Counted from the first letter of the stretch, positions 41,481 through 50,159 are shown. The stretch is 64,000 nt of DNA from BJHL01 sp040378885 (GCA_046316615.1 JBKDAN010000053.1:161295-225294); one strand, 5' to 3'. Numbers and translations are program-made. The notes: generated by a model from the letters alone, not told the origin.

Positions 41481-42689
41481 TTAGAAGCGGACCTGAGCCT
41501 GGAAGGTGAGAGCGATTTCGCCTTCTTCGGTGTCGCCGAGGAGACCGTTGTCGCTGCCAGCGCCGAGGCCTTCGGTGCTGAGCAGGCCGCTGGTGTCTTC
41601 GAAGGCATAGATGCCCGAAACGACGAACTTGGCGGCGTTGCTGTCCTGGAAGAGGTAGTAGTTGGCGCCGAGGGTGAGGAAGTTCAGGGTGTCTTCCGCG
41701 TTGACTTCGTCATCGAGGAAGAGGCCGTCGTAACGACCGAAGAGTTCCCACTGGCTGGCGACGAAGATACCGCCCTGGGCCATGAAGCCGAAGTCGGTGG
41801 ATTCGCTGCCGGCGGCATCGATGTCACGGTAGTAACCAACACCCGTGGCGTTCCAACCCGCACCTTCCCAGGTGAAGTCGATGGTGGCCAGGAGGATGTC
41901 GGCGTCGGACGTGTTGGCGGTTTCGCCACCCGACTGCCAGTGAATGGCGGCGCCAAGGAGGGCGCCGTCTTCGCTGTTCTGCCAGCTGGTGTAGTTGTTG
42001 AAGCGGGCCCAGTCGCTGCCGACGACGAGGAATTCGCCGCGAGCGCTCAGGGCGTAGTCAGCTTCCGCACCGCTGGTGAAGTTGGTGTTGGCCGTGCTAG
42101 CGCCGTCGCTGAGCGCACCCATGAAGCGGAAGGTGTCGCTGGTGTAGCCGAGCTGGACGCCCTGGCTGTAGCCCTGACCGAAGAACTGGCTGGTCACCGA
42201 GAAGTCGGCGCCCAGGTGATCTTCAGCGCCGATCACGACTTCGCGAACGACGGGCAGGTTGAACTGACCCCAGCGGAAGCTCCAGCCGTTGCCGAAGGCG
42301 TATTCGCCGTAGGCATCGTCGATCTGGGCGAAGCCGCCGGCGTCGACAGCGCTGCCGCTGCCATCGTCGACCGAGCCGCCGCCGAAGCTGGCCTGAACCT
42401 TATAGCTCAGGTTACGGCTGCCAACGGTGCCGCTGGCGCGGAGACGGGTGAGGGGGGTGCTGAAGCCCGAGGCGAGGTCGTTGGTGTCGCCAACGCTGTC
42501 GCTGTCGCGGAAGCTGGCGTTGTAGCGGAACATGGCGAAGCCGCCAATCGTGAGACGGTTGTCGCCGCTGGCATCAGCAATGTTGAAGCCAGTGTCGGCC
42601 GAGTAGGTGCCGCCACCTTGAGCGAAGGCCGAAGCCGCGAGGCTCAGCGAAGTACCGGCGACCAACATCAGCATCTTGGATTGCATCAT
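41481..42689 (-). CDS. Outer-membrane porin of the OprO/OprP (phosphate-selective) type
   Basis: 402 residues. The signal peptide MMQSKMLMLVAGTSLSLAAS ends AFAQ; AAGGAG lies just upstream, and the second ATG (42686) is an equal candidate. The mature protein is beta-barrel-like, with amphipathic strands alternating with acidic loops. Family features include NRLTIGGFAMFRYNASFRD, LSYKVQASFGGG, AYGEYAFGNGWSFRWGQFNLPVVREVVIG, the SQFFGQGYSQGVQLGYTSD stretch and the closing Phe of QVRF. OprO/P-type porins let phosphate or polyphosphate cross the outer membrane. Phosphate specificity is from the family, not shown here. A PhoB-type regulator gene lies about 0.9 kb away on the other strand. Confidence 0.8.
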   Translation of the reverse strand: MMQSKMLMLVAGTSLSLAASAFAQGGGTYSADTGFNIADASGDNRLTIGGFAMFRYNASFRDSDSVGDTNDLASGFSTPLTRLRASGTVGSRNLSYKVQASFGGGSVDDGSGSAVDAGGFAQIDDAYGEYAFGNGWSFRWGQFNLPVVREVVIGAEDHLGADFSVTSQFFGQGYSQGVQLGYTSDTFRFMGALSDGASTANTNFTSGAEADYALSARGEFLVVGSDWARFNNYTSWQNSEDGALLGAAIHWQSGGETANTSDADILLATIDFTWEGAGWNATGVGYYRDIDAAGSESTDFGFMAQGGIFVASQWELFGRYDGLFLDDEVNAEDTLNFLTLGANYYLFQDSNAAKFVVSGIYAFEDTSGLLSTEGLGAGSDNGLLGDTEEGEIALTFQAQVRF

Positions 42690-43616
42690 CGACTCCTTCT
42701 GGTAGAGGCGGAAGGTTGGAGGGCTGAAACGAATCCAGCCAACTTCTTGCCGCATCAGGTGGATCGCACCACGCGATCCAATTTTCGAACTCGAACCGTC
42801 GTGCTTGTCTGGGGCCGGGTGCGGCACACGCCGACCCTCAAACCCCCTCACGGGAGCACGCTGCCAGTCGGGACTCCACCGTCCCGAGGTTCATGGGTCG
42901 CTGTCCGCTACAGGACGGGCAGAGACCCTCGAACCGACTTACCGGCGTTGACTTGTCCAACAAGCGGATCCTCCACTCGTACGAAAGACTTCTTCAGACC
43001 GCGAACTGAAACCTGTGGTTCTGACTGTTCGCCGCGTCGCGAGTGCGTTGCGGTGTGTATTGAAAGCCAGAGTGTTGGGATTCGTTACAGGTTTCTTCCA
43101 GTTGCATGTGTAGACGAAACAAGACGCAAGTAGGGTGACCACTATAGACCGAGGCGAACCGAGCCGCCACAACACTCCGTACAGTCGGCACATCGTGGGC
43201 TAGAAGCACTCAAATTTCACGAATTTCCTCAAGAAGCTCAGGCGCATTGCTTGCGCGAAGTTGTCGAGCGCTTTGCAAACATCTGCCAATATTGAAGTTG
43301 CGCGATGGCGACTGTGTTGATGAATTGTTGAGAACAGCAGAATTCACACCTAAGTTGTTTCTGCACAATGCTTAATGATGAACTAGCCGGGTCCTATGGT
43401 CGGGGGACCGAGTCTTTGCCATGCTACAAGTCCCTATGCTGTAGTCACTTGTGAAGCCATGCCTCCCCCGAAAAAGGCGGCGGATCAGTCTGTGCAATAT
43501 TCACTAAACCTGAACCAAAGCCCGGCATTGACGCGACTTACGATCAAGCCAACTCGGCGAGGTACATGATTTTTCGGGTGTTTTCCGAACATTGCCCGCA
43601 CACCGGCGAGGATCGC
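42690..43616. other. 927-bp divergent region without a recognised gene
   Basis: It separates the porin from the response-regulator gene. The part nearer the porin holds a CGGGAC/GTCCCG hairpin (42869-42886), probably in the porin mRNA leader. The middle (about 43200-43450) is richer in A+T than its surroundings and lacks long open frames. I see no clear Pho box, tRNA or small ORF with a ribosome site. Small RNAs cannot be excluded. Confidence 0.5.
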
Positions 43617-44354
43617 ATGGCTGGCCGCAAGTACATCCTGGTGGTAGACGACGAGCGGGATCTGGCAGACACCGTTGCGTACAACCTGCGAAAGGCAGGG
43701 TATGACGTGACCACAGTCGCGACCGGGCGCGCCGCGCTCGATGCGATTGCCGCGAAACAGCCGGACCTGGTGCTGCTTGACGTCATGCTGCCGGAGCTTT
43801 CCGGGACGGAGGTTGCCAGCCGGATCCGCAGCAACCCGGCCACGATGCAACTGCCCATCGTCATGTTGACGGCCAAGGGCGAAGAGGTGGATCAACTGGT
43901 CGGTCTGACGGTGGGCGCGGATGACTACATCCCCAAGCCGTTTTCGATGAAAATTCTGCTGGCTCGCATTGAGGCGGTGCTCCGCCGCACGCAGCGCGAT
44001 CCGGCGGAAGTTCGCACTGCCAGCATGAATGGCGTGGAACTGAACCTGGACACGCATGAGTGCAGCGTGGACGGCGTGCCGGCCAAGCTGACGCTGACGG
44101 AATTTCGGCTGCTTGCGTCGCTGATCCAGGCGGGCGGACGGGTACTCAGCCGCAGCGCACTGATGAACCGGGCGATGGGTCCGGGCGTGATGGTGACGGA
44201 GCGCACGATTGACGTGCACGTGACCGCCATCCGCAAGAAGCTGGGTGACAAGAAAGCCGGCATGATCAAGACGGTGCGGGGCGTGGGATATCGGGCGACG
44301 ACGGATGTGAGCGAGGGTGACGAGGAGCCTGAAGCGGCGGCGAGCGAGGCGTGA
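43617..44354 (+). CDS. OmpR/PhoB-family response regulator
   Basis: 245 residues from ATG 43617 (GAGGATCGC upstream); an earlier in-frame ATG would add a non-conserved leader. The receiver domain has the acidic pair VVDDERD, phosphorylatable Asp55 in LVLLDVMLPE, Thr in MLTAKG and Lys107 in DDYIPKPFS. The winged-helix C-terminal domain shows LTLTEFRLLASLIQAGGRVL, VTERTIDVHVTAIRKKL and IKTVRGVGYR. Asp55 phosphorylation by a partner kinase should drive DNA binding. No histidine kinase gene is adjacent, so the partner is unknown. The acidic tail EGDEEPEAAASEA is longer than usual. Control of the nearby phosphate-type porin is plausible but unproven. Confidence 0.9.
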   Translation: MAGRKYILVVDDERDLADTVAYNLRKAGYDVTTVATGRAALDAIAAKQPDLVLLDVMLPELSGTEVASRIRSNPATMQLPIVMLTAKGEEVDQLVGLTVGADDYIPKPFSMKILLARIEAVLRRTQRDPAEVRTASMNGVELNLDTHECSVDGVPAKLTLTEFRLLASLIQAGGRVLSRSALMNRAMGPGVMVTERTIDVHVTAIRKKLGDKKAGMIKTVRGVGYRATTDVSEGDEEPEAAASEA

Positions 44355-45395
44355 TTAGCACGATCCGCCGGCGAGCTTCTCGAAGAAGGCAACGACATCT
44401 TGATCCTCAGGGAAGACACCGTTGTTGTTGAAATCGATGTCGTTGCAGCCGGGACACGGTGCGCCTGCGAGCGTGTTGAGGAAGTCGATGGCATCTTGAT
44501 CTTCGGGGAAGACCCCGTTGTTATTGAAGTCGATGTCGTCGCAGCCGAGCTGGATGTGTGACGCGATGAACGCGGCCGACTGCTGGCCCTGGGCGGTCAT
44601 GAGGCAGCCGATTTCGTGGCCACAGGTGGTTTCAACGTAGTTGGCCGGCCACTGCAGGTTGGCGAGGTGATCGCGGAACTGGCGATTGCCACCGACGAGT
44701 TGGCCGACGACCATGCGAATCGGCGGACGCTGACGGAGGGTGGTGGCACTGGTGACAGTCCAGAACCAGGCGGAGTACTGGTTGTAGACGTTGACGTCGC
44801 TGTTGAATATCTCGACCGCGAGGGAGGCGTGGGCGGTCTGCATGGTCTGCCACGTCGCGAGAGCACCGTCGTACTCGACACAACACGCGAAGAGCTGCGG
44901 GAACTTGGTGTAGAATTTCGTCGCGCCGAAGCCGCCCATGGAGAAGCCCTGAATCACTCGGGCGTTGGGCGTGGCGAGCGTGCGGAAGGTCGCGTCGACG
45001 TGGGGAATGAGGGCGTTGATCACGTCGGACTCAGCGGGCTTGTAGGTCGTGGCACTGTTGGCCCACCACGCGTCGACGTAGCCGTTAGGAAAGACGATGA
45101 TGACCGGCCCGATGATGCCGGCGGCACGAGCGGTCTCGAATGCGCGAGGGACGGCACTGGTCTGAGCTCCGCCCTGATTGCCACCGATGCCATGCAGGTG
45201 GTAGATGACGGGGTATCGCTGGGTGGACGTGTCGTAGCCCTCGGGGAGATAGATATTGAATGAGACGGTGTGGCCCATGGTGGGATGGGTGGTCGTGCGC
45301 GGCTCAACACGACCGCGCAGTGGCTGGGCGACGGCGCCGAGGGTGCACGAGAGCGAGAGAACTATGGCGACGATGATGAGGCGAAGCTGGTTCAT
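44355..45395 (-). CDS. Secreted alpha/beta-hydrolase esterase with dockerin-like tail
   Basis: 346 residues from ATG 45395; the signal peptide MNQLRLIIVAIVLSLSCTLG ends AVAQ. The esterase-D/feruloyl-esterase-like body has FNIYLPEGYDTSTQRYPVIY, HLHGIGG, IIVFPNGYVDAWW, the nucleophile elbow GFSMGG (Ser152) and a likely catalytic His in TTCGHEIGC. It probably hydrolyses ester groups on polysaccharides or other surface substrates. The last ~60 residues hold two DFNNNGVFPEDQD repeats joined by a Cys-containing linker, though the second VLAGG is replaced by EKLAGGSC. It converges with the response regulator, sharing no intergenic space. Confidence 0.83.
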   Translation of the reverse strand: MNQLRLIIVAIVLSLSCTLGAVAQPLRGRVEPRTTTHPTMGHTVSFNIYLPEGYDTSTQRYPVIYHLHGIGGNQGGAQTSAVPRAFETARAAGIIGPVIIVFPNGYVDAWWANSATTYKPAESDVINALIPHVDATFRTLATPNARVIQGFSMGGFGATKFYTKFPQLFACCVEYDGALATWQTMQTAHASLAVEIFNSDVNVYNQYSAWFWTVTSATTLRQRPPIRMVVGQLVGGNRQFRDHLANLQWPANYVETTCGHEIGCLMTAQGQQSAAFIASHIQLGCDDIDFNNNGVFPEDQDAIDFLNTLAGAPCPGCNDIDFNNNGVFPEDQDVVAFFEKLAGGSC

Positions 45396-45512
45396 GGCAG
45401 GCTCCGTGGCGGCGGGGGCATAACGCTTGGCGGGCAAGGCGATTGCATCGCGCGGCCCACGCGGCGGGGGTATGTGGACGCGAATCCGACGCGCGCCCTC
45501 TACGCTTGATGC

Positions 45513-48500
45513 ATGGCGGAGCCAGTCAAGCCCAGTACGGATGCGTCTTCAGCGCCAGCCAAGGTGGATATGGGGCGGTTTGCGCACCTGCACTTGCACA
45601 CCGAATACAGCCTGCTGGACGGTGGCAACCAGATCGACAAGTTGGTGGCTCGCATTGCTGAACTCGGGATGAAGGCGTGCGCGATCACCGATCACGGGAA
45701 CATGTTCGGGGCCGTGGCGTTTTACTTGGCTTGTAAGGACAAGGGGATCAAGCCGATTCTGGGCGTGGAGGCGTATGTGACGCCGCCCGGGAAGCCGCGG
45801 ACGGATCGGACGTACAGCGGCGGCGGCGAAGGCGGCTATCACCTTGTACTGCTGGCGATGAACAACAAGGGCTGGCAGAACCTGCTGGTGTTGTGCAGCG
45901 AGGCGTACCTGACGGGGTTCTATTACAAGCCGCGGATTGATCGTGAGCTGCTGAGCAAACACAGCGAAGGGCTGATCGCGATCAACGGGCACCTGGGCAG
46001 CGAGATCGGCGAGCATCTGGTGAACTTTCATCGCACGCAGGATGAGAAGCACTGGAAGCTGGCGGTGGAGAGTGCGGAGTGGCATAAGAAGACGTTTAGT
46101 GCCGGAGTGACAGAGTGCCAGAGTTCCGGAGTGAAAGGCAAAGACACTGCCGCACTCGGGCACTCTGGTACTCAGGCACTTCCGCGCTTCTACGTCGAGC
46201 TGCAGCATCACGTGCCGGAGCAGAATGCGATCAATCCGCTGCTGATCAAGTTGGCGCGGGAGACCAAGTGTCCGCTAGTGTGCGACAACGACGCGCACTT
46301 TCTGAAGGACACGGACCACAACATGCACGACACGCTGATCTGCATCAGCACGGGCAAGGGCAAGCGCGACGAGAACCGGATGCGCTACCCGACCGATGTG
46401 TATGTGAAGAGCCCCGATGAGATGCACGGGCTGTTTGGGAAAGACAGCATCTATAACGATGATGTCTTTGGCAACGCCGGGCTCGAAGCGCTGGAGAACA
46501 GCGTCAGAATCGCGGAAGCGTGCGACGTGCAGCTTTCGCTGGGGGCGAATCACGCGCCGCTTGTGCGGGTGAAGGTGCCTGACGCGAAGGACCTGCCCAA
46601 GCATGATGACCCCACGTACGGCGGCGACTTGACGGCGTGGTATAAGGACTACTGCTCGAAGTTTGAGTTGTCGCCGTTTCGGAGTGAGAATGGCGAGGCA
46701 CAGACGGATGCGGTTCGGGCGAGTGTGAAGGCGGACTGTGATCGCGCGCTGCGGCTGCTGGCGGAAGGCGGGTTCGTGTGGCGCTACGGACGTACGCCGC
46801 AGGTGATCGCGAACCCTGCGAACGCCGAAGACACGTCGCAGAATGACAAAGTGGCGCGGCTTGAGCGCGAATTGAAGATTCTCGCGGACAAGAACATCTC
46901 GGCGTACTTCCTCATTGTGTGGGACTTTGTGAACTGGGGGCGCAGCAACGGTGTGCCGGCGCTGGCTCGTGGTTCGGGCGTGGGGACCATGGTGGGTTTT
47001 GTGCTGGGTTTGTCGAACGCGTGCCCAGTGCGATATGGGCTGCTGTTTGAACGCTTTACCGACCCTGACCGCAGTGAGTACCCCGATATCGATATCGACT
47101 TGTGCCAAGACGGGCGGCAGCGCGTCATTGATTACGTGCGCAAGAAGTACGGACATGTGGCTCAGATCATCACGTTTGGAACGCTGAAGGCTCGCGCGGC
47201 GATCAAGGACGTGGGACGCGTGCTGGAGATTCCGCTGCCTGAAGTGGATCGCATCACGAAGCTGGTGCCGGAAACGCTGGGCATTGAGATCAAGGATGCG
47301 ATTGATCAGGAGCCTGAACTCAAGGCGATGTACAACCGCGATGAGCGGATTCGTGAGTTGCTCGATCAGGCGATGGCACTCGAAGGACATACGCGGCATG
47401 CGGGCGTGCACGCAGCAGGTGTGATTGTCGCGACGCGGCCGCTGAATGAAGTGGTGCCGCTGTATCGCGCGCCGGGAACGGTGAAGGACGAGAACGGGCA
47501 GCCGATTCCGGAAGATCGGCGCGATGACTACGTGACGCAATGGGACGGGCCCACGTGCGAGAAGATGGGTCTGCTGAAGATGGACTTTTTGGGTCTGCGG
47601 ACGATTTCGATCGTGGCGCGGGCGAAGAAGTTGATTCGGGAGACGCTGAGCGAGCGGGAGATTTGGGAGGCGGTGGGAAGGGGAAGCGAGTATGAACAGT
47701 GGCAAAGTGGCAGAGTGGCAAAGTGGCAAAGTGATCAAGACGTTTCGCGATCTGCTGGTGTGGCAACGCGGAATGGAGTTGACACGCGAGGTGTACATCG
47801 CGACACGAGCGATGCCGAAGGCGGAAATGTTCGCACTGACGAGTCAGATGCGAAGAGCGGCGTCATCAATTCCAATGAACATCGCGGAGGGATTCGGACA
47901 ACACACGCGCCCGAAGTTCGTAAACGGCCTCAGGATCGCAGTGGGATCACTGAACGAACTGATGACGGCGTACGAACTGGCGGTATCGATGAACCTGATG
48001 CCGCCGTCGCCGCGGATACCCGAGCTTCTCGCAGAAGAGGATCGCCTGCTCGGATCGCTGATTGCGAAGCTGGAAGCGAAAACCAAGGCGGAACAGCGCA
48101 CGAGTCGCAGGACGAGATAAGCGCCGCCACTTTGCCACTTTCTGCTCCGCCTCATCCTCTGGACCTTGACCGCCTTTCCTATGCCGACCAGCGTGTGTTT
48201 GAGATCTTCCGTCGCGGCGAAACGACTGGCGTGTTCCAGTTTGAATCAGGCGGCATGCGTCGCCTGCTGGTGGAGATGAAGCCGGACCGGTTGGAGGATT
48301 TGATCGCTGCGAACGCTCTGTTCCGGCCGGGGCCGATGGATCTGATTCCGGATTACAACCGGCGCAAGCACGGGGAAGAAGTGCCTCGTGTGCACGAAGT
48401 CGTCGACAAGTACACCGCTGAGACGTACGGCGTGATGGTGTATCAGGAGCAGGTCATGCAGATCGTGCACGGCCTGGGTGGCATCAAGCTGCGCGATGCG

Positions 48501-50150
48501 TATTCGCTCATCAAGAACATCAGCAAGAAGAAGCACGACAAGATTGAGAAGGAACGCCCCAAGTTCATCGAAGGTGCGGTGAAGCAGGGACTGACCAAAG
48601 ACGGCGCGAACGATTTGTTTGAGTTGATTTTGAAGTTCGCGGGCTACGGCTTCAACAAGAGTCACTCGACGGGGTACGCGATCGTCGCGTATCAGACGGC
48701 GTATCTGAAGGCGTACTTCCCGCAGCAGTACATGTCGGCATTCCTGACGTATGAAAGTCAGGCGAACAAGGTCAGCGACTGGATTCCGTATCTGGAAGAC
48801 TGCCGGCGCACGCGGTTTGTCGATCCGCAGAGCCCCGAGCGCGATGTCAAGACCGTGAAAGTGGGCGTGGAGGTGCGCCCGCCAGATATCAATTTGTCGC
48901 GGGCGGATTTTGCGGTGGTGCGCGATGATGGACCATCGGCGAAGGCGCGCGACAAGGATGATGGAAGCGGAGGGAACGCGCCCGCCCCGGAGGGGCGGGC
49001 CACCTATCACGAAGGTCACGTGCGATTCGGCCTGAAGGCCATCAAGGGTGTGGGCGACAAGGCGATTGACACGATTATCGCGGAGCGGGAGAAGAGTGGG
49101 CCGTTCCTGAGCTTGTTTGAGTTTTGCGAGCGCGTTCCGCCGGGCGTGGTGTCGAAGGCGATGCTGGAGTCACTCATCAAGTGCGGCGCGTTTGACAGCG
49201 TGCACGGTCGCGATCAGCGAGCGGCGATGGTGGCGACGATCGAGACGGCGATCAACGCCGGCGCACGGTTGGCGGCGGACAAGGCGATGGGGCAAACCGC
49301 GCTCTTTGGCGGCGTGAGCCCGGCGACGACTTCGAAGCCTGATGTGAAGCTCGCGGCTCCGCTGTCGAAGGTAACTCCATGGCCCGAGAAGGAAACGCTG
49401 ACTTTCGAGAAGGAAGTGCTGGGGTTCTATGTCTCGAGCCATCCGCTGGATCGCTGGAAGTTCTGGTCAGCAGCGTTTGCAACGTGTGACACAGCGGGCA
49501 TCAAGACGCAAGCGCAAGATGCCCGCGTCGTGCTGCCCGCGATGATTCAGAGCGTCCGCACGATCGTGACTCGCAACGGCAAACAGGCCGGGCAGAAGAT
49601 GGCGATTCTGACGGTCGAGGATTCCGCCGGCGCGTGCGAGTCCGTGCTGTTCACCGACAACTTTCTCAAGTACGGCCACCTCGCAGAAGCCGAGAAGGTG
49701 GTCTTTGTACTGGGCCGCATCGATCTGAAGCGCGGGGATCCGCAGATCATCATCGATCGACTAGTGCCGATTGAGGGCGTGCCGTTTGACACGGGCAAGG
49801 TGCGGCTGTTTGTGGATGAGATGAAGCTCAACGGGGGCGCGGGGCAGGCGCTGTCGCGCGTGGCGCAGTTTTTCCGCGAAGCGGACAAGCCGGTGGCGGC
49901 GAGCGAGCCCAAGCCGGTGATCGTGGATCAGATGAAGTTTCCGGTGGAGGTCATCATCGGCACGCAGAACGCCGTGGTGGCTGTGGCAGCGGACGCGAAG
50001 CTGCGCGTGAATCTGGGGCCTGATCTTGTGAAGAACGTGCTGGGCGAGCTGGGTGATGGGATGCTGAAGGTGATTGGCGGCTTCACTGTGGAGAAAGAGA
50101 AGAAGCCGTGGGAGGGGAAGAAGAAGTTTCGGGGTGGGGATGAGGAGTGA
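45513..50150 (+). CDS. dnaE: DNA polymerase III alpha subunit containing three foreign or palindromic insertions
   Basis: 1545 residues, well above the usual 1150-1200 of DnaE. It is the replicative polymerase catalytic subunit. Domains: PHP (LHLHTEYSLLDG, ITDHGNMFG), palm/fingers with the catalytic aspartates in PDIDIDLCQDG (Asp525, Asp527) and MDFLGLRT (Asp691), thumb/fingers with RPGPMDLIPDYNRRKHG and FAGYGFNKSHSTGYA, HhH (GLKAIKGVGDKAIDTII) and an OB domain near 1350-1440. Three tracts look inserted: residues about 196-223, about 729-876 and about 1156-1163, all read in frame without stop codons. The middle tract encodes a separate protein in another frame (47692-48120). Essential residues lie outside all three. 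ATG 45513 is the chosen start. Confidence 0.93.
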   Translation: MAEPVKPSTDASSAPAKVDMGRFAHLHLHTEYSLLDGGNQIDKLVARIAELGMKACAITDHGNMFGAVAFYLACKDKGIKPILGVEAYVTPPGKPRTDRTYSGGGEGGYHLVLLAMNNKGWQNLLVLCSEAYLTGFYYKPRIDRELLSKHSEGLIAINGHLGSEIGEHLVNFHRTQDEKHWKLAVESAEWHKKTFSAGVTECQSSGVKGKDTAALGHSGTQALPRFYVELQHHVPEQNAINPLLIKLARETKCPLVCDNDAHFLKDTDHNMHDTLICISTGKGKRDENRMRYPTDVYVKSPDEMHGLFGKDSIYNDDVFGNAGLEALENSVRIAEACDVQLSLGANHAPLVRVKVPDAKDLPKHDDPTYGGDLTAWYKDYCSKFELSPFRSENGEAQTDAVRASVKADCDRALRLLAEGGFVWRYGRTPQVIANPANAEDTSQNDKVARLERELKILADKNISAYFLIVWDFVNWGRSNGVPALARGSGVGTMVGFVLGLSNACPVRYGLLFERFTDPDRSEYPDIDIDLCQDGRQRVIDYVRKKYGHVAQIITFGTLKARAAIKDVGRVLEIPLPEVDRITKLVPETLGIEIKDAIDQEPELKAMYNRDERIRELLDQAMALEGHTRHAGVHAAGVIVATRPLNEVVPLYRAPGTVKDENGQPIPEDRRDDYVTQWDGPTCEKMGLLKMDFLGLRTISIVARAKKLIRETLSEREIWEAVGRGSEYEQWQSGRVAKWQSDQDVSRSAGVATRNGVDTRGVHRDTSDAEGGNVRTDESDAKSGVINSNEHRGGIRTTHAPEVRKRPQDRSGITERTDDGVRTGGIDEPDAAVAADTRASRRRGSPARIADCEAGSENQGGTAHESQDEISAATLPLSAPPHPLDLDRLSYADQRVFEIFRRGETTGVFQFESGGMRRLLVEMKPDRLEDLIAANALFRPGPMDLIPDYNRRKHGEEVPRVHEVVDKYTAETYGVMVYQEQVMQIVHGLGGIKLRDAYSLIKNISKKKHDKIEKERPKFIEGAVKQGLTKDGANDLFELILKFAGYGFNKSHSTGYAIVAYQTAYLKAYFPQQYMSAFLTYESQANKVSDWIPYLEDCRRTRFVDPQSPERDVKTVKVGVEVRPPDINLSRADFAVVRDDGPSAKARDKDDGSGGNAPAPEGRATYHEGHVRFGLKAIKGVGDKAIDTIIAEREKSGPFLSLFEFCERVPPGVVSKAMLESLIKCGAFDSVHGRDQRAAMVATIETAINAGARLAADKAMGQTALFGGVSPATTSKPDVKLAAPLSKVTPWPEKETLTFEKEVLGFYVSSHPLDRWKFWSAAFATCDTAGIKTQAQDARVVLPAMIQSVRTIVTRNGKQAGQKMAILTVEDSAGACESVLFTDNFLKYGHLAEAEKVVFVLGRIDLKRGDPQIIIDRLVPIEGVPFDTGKVRLFVDEMKLNGGAGQALSRVAQFFREADKPVAASEPKPVIVDQMKFPVEVIIGTQNAVVAVAADAKLRVNLGPDLVKNVLGELGDGMLKVIGGFTVEKEKKPWEGKKKFRGGDEE
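46098..46180 (+). repeat. 83-bp imperfect palindrome translated in frame in the DnaE PHP domain
   Basis: The arm at 46098-46127 is similar to the reverse complement of 46151-46180 (about 24 of 30 positions), with a 23-base loop. Units like GAGTGCCAGAGT recur. It encodes about 28 residues (SAGVTECQSSGVKGKD...) between a helix ending EWHKKTF and the conserved RFYVELQHH, where DnaE homologues usually have a short turn. Confidence 0.7.
47692..48120 (+). CDS. Four-helix-bundle protein (S23 / 23S rRNA intervening-sequence family) nested in dnaE
   Basis: 142 residues in a different frame from dnaE, with a ribosome-site-like AAGGGGAAGCGAGT directly before ATG 47692. The family signatures are clear: FRDLLVWQRGMELTREVY, MPKAEMFALTSQMRRAASSI, PMNIAEGFGQ and the late GSLNELMTAYELAVSM helix. 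These proteins are usually encoded inside 23S rRNA intervening sequences or as solitary genes and form pentameric helical bundles; their function is unknown. The N-terminus (NSGKVAEWQSGKVIK) is made from the repeat at the left edge of the element. The gene lies wholly inside the dnaE reading frame, which continues without a stop, so both strands of evidence are genuine coding signals in overlapping frames. Confidence 0.85.
   Translation: MNSGKVAEWQSGKVIKTFRDLLVWQRGMELTREVYIATRAMPKAEMFALTSQMRRAASSIPMNIAEGFGQHTRPKFVNGLRIAVGSLNELMTAYELAVSMNLMPPSPRIPELLAEEDRLLGSLIAKLEAKTKAEQRTSRRTR
47698..48139. mobile_element. IVS-like element with inverted terminal repeats inside dnaE
   Basis: AGTGGCAAAGTGGC occurs at 47698-47711 and again at 47714-47727, and its exact reverse complement is at 48126-48139. 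The enclosed DNA carries the four-helix-bundle gene. The ends could pair in RNA to form a long stem. The dnaE frame stays open across it, adding about 148 hydrophilic residues at a loop between the palm (after FLGLRTISIVARAKKLI) and the conserved HPLDLDRLSYADQRVFEI. Exact borders need an uninterrupted relative. Confidence 0.75.
48980..49000. repeat. Perfect GC-rich palindrome read in frame in dnaE
   Basis: GCCCGCCCC / GGGGCGGGC with loop GGA. It encodes part of NAPAPEGRATYHEGH, just upstream of the conserved VRFGLKAIKGVGDKA. With its CACC tail it matches 22 of 25 bases of the intergenic block at 37080-37104. Confidence 0.7.
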
Positions 50151-50159
50151 TGTGGCGGC

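Noticed and set aside
42939..43209. Small minus-strand open frames in the porin-regulator gap
   Set aside because: No ribosome site, no hydrophobic or domain pattern, and they overlap each other in different frames.
47698..47731. Short direct repeats resembling a CRISPR array
   Set aside because: The units are about 16 bases apart with no spacers of uniform length and no cas genes; they are the left end of the dnaE-embedded element.
47698..48139. An intein in dnaE (known in cyanobacteria)
   Set aside because: The in-frame translation is hydrophilic and lacks N-terminal Cys/Ser, block B His, and the C-terminal His-Asn followed by Cys/Ser/Thr. The other frame is a four-helix-bundle protein, not a homing endonuclease.
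47698..48139. A frameshift or pseudogene splitting dnaE
   Set aside because: There is no stop codon in the dnaE frame from 45513 to 50150 and conserved motifs lie on both sides in the same frame.
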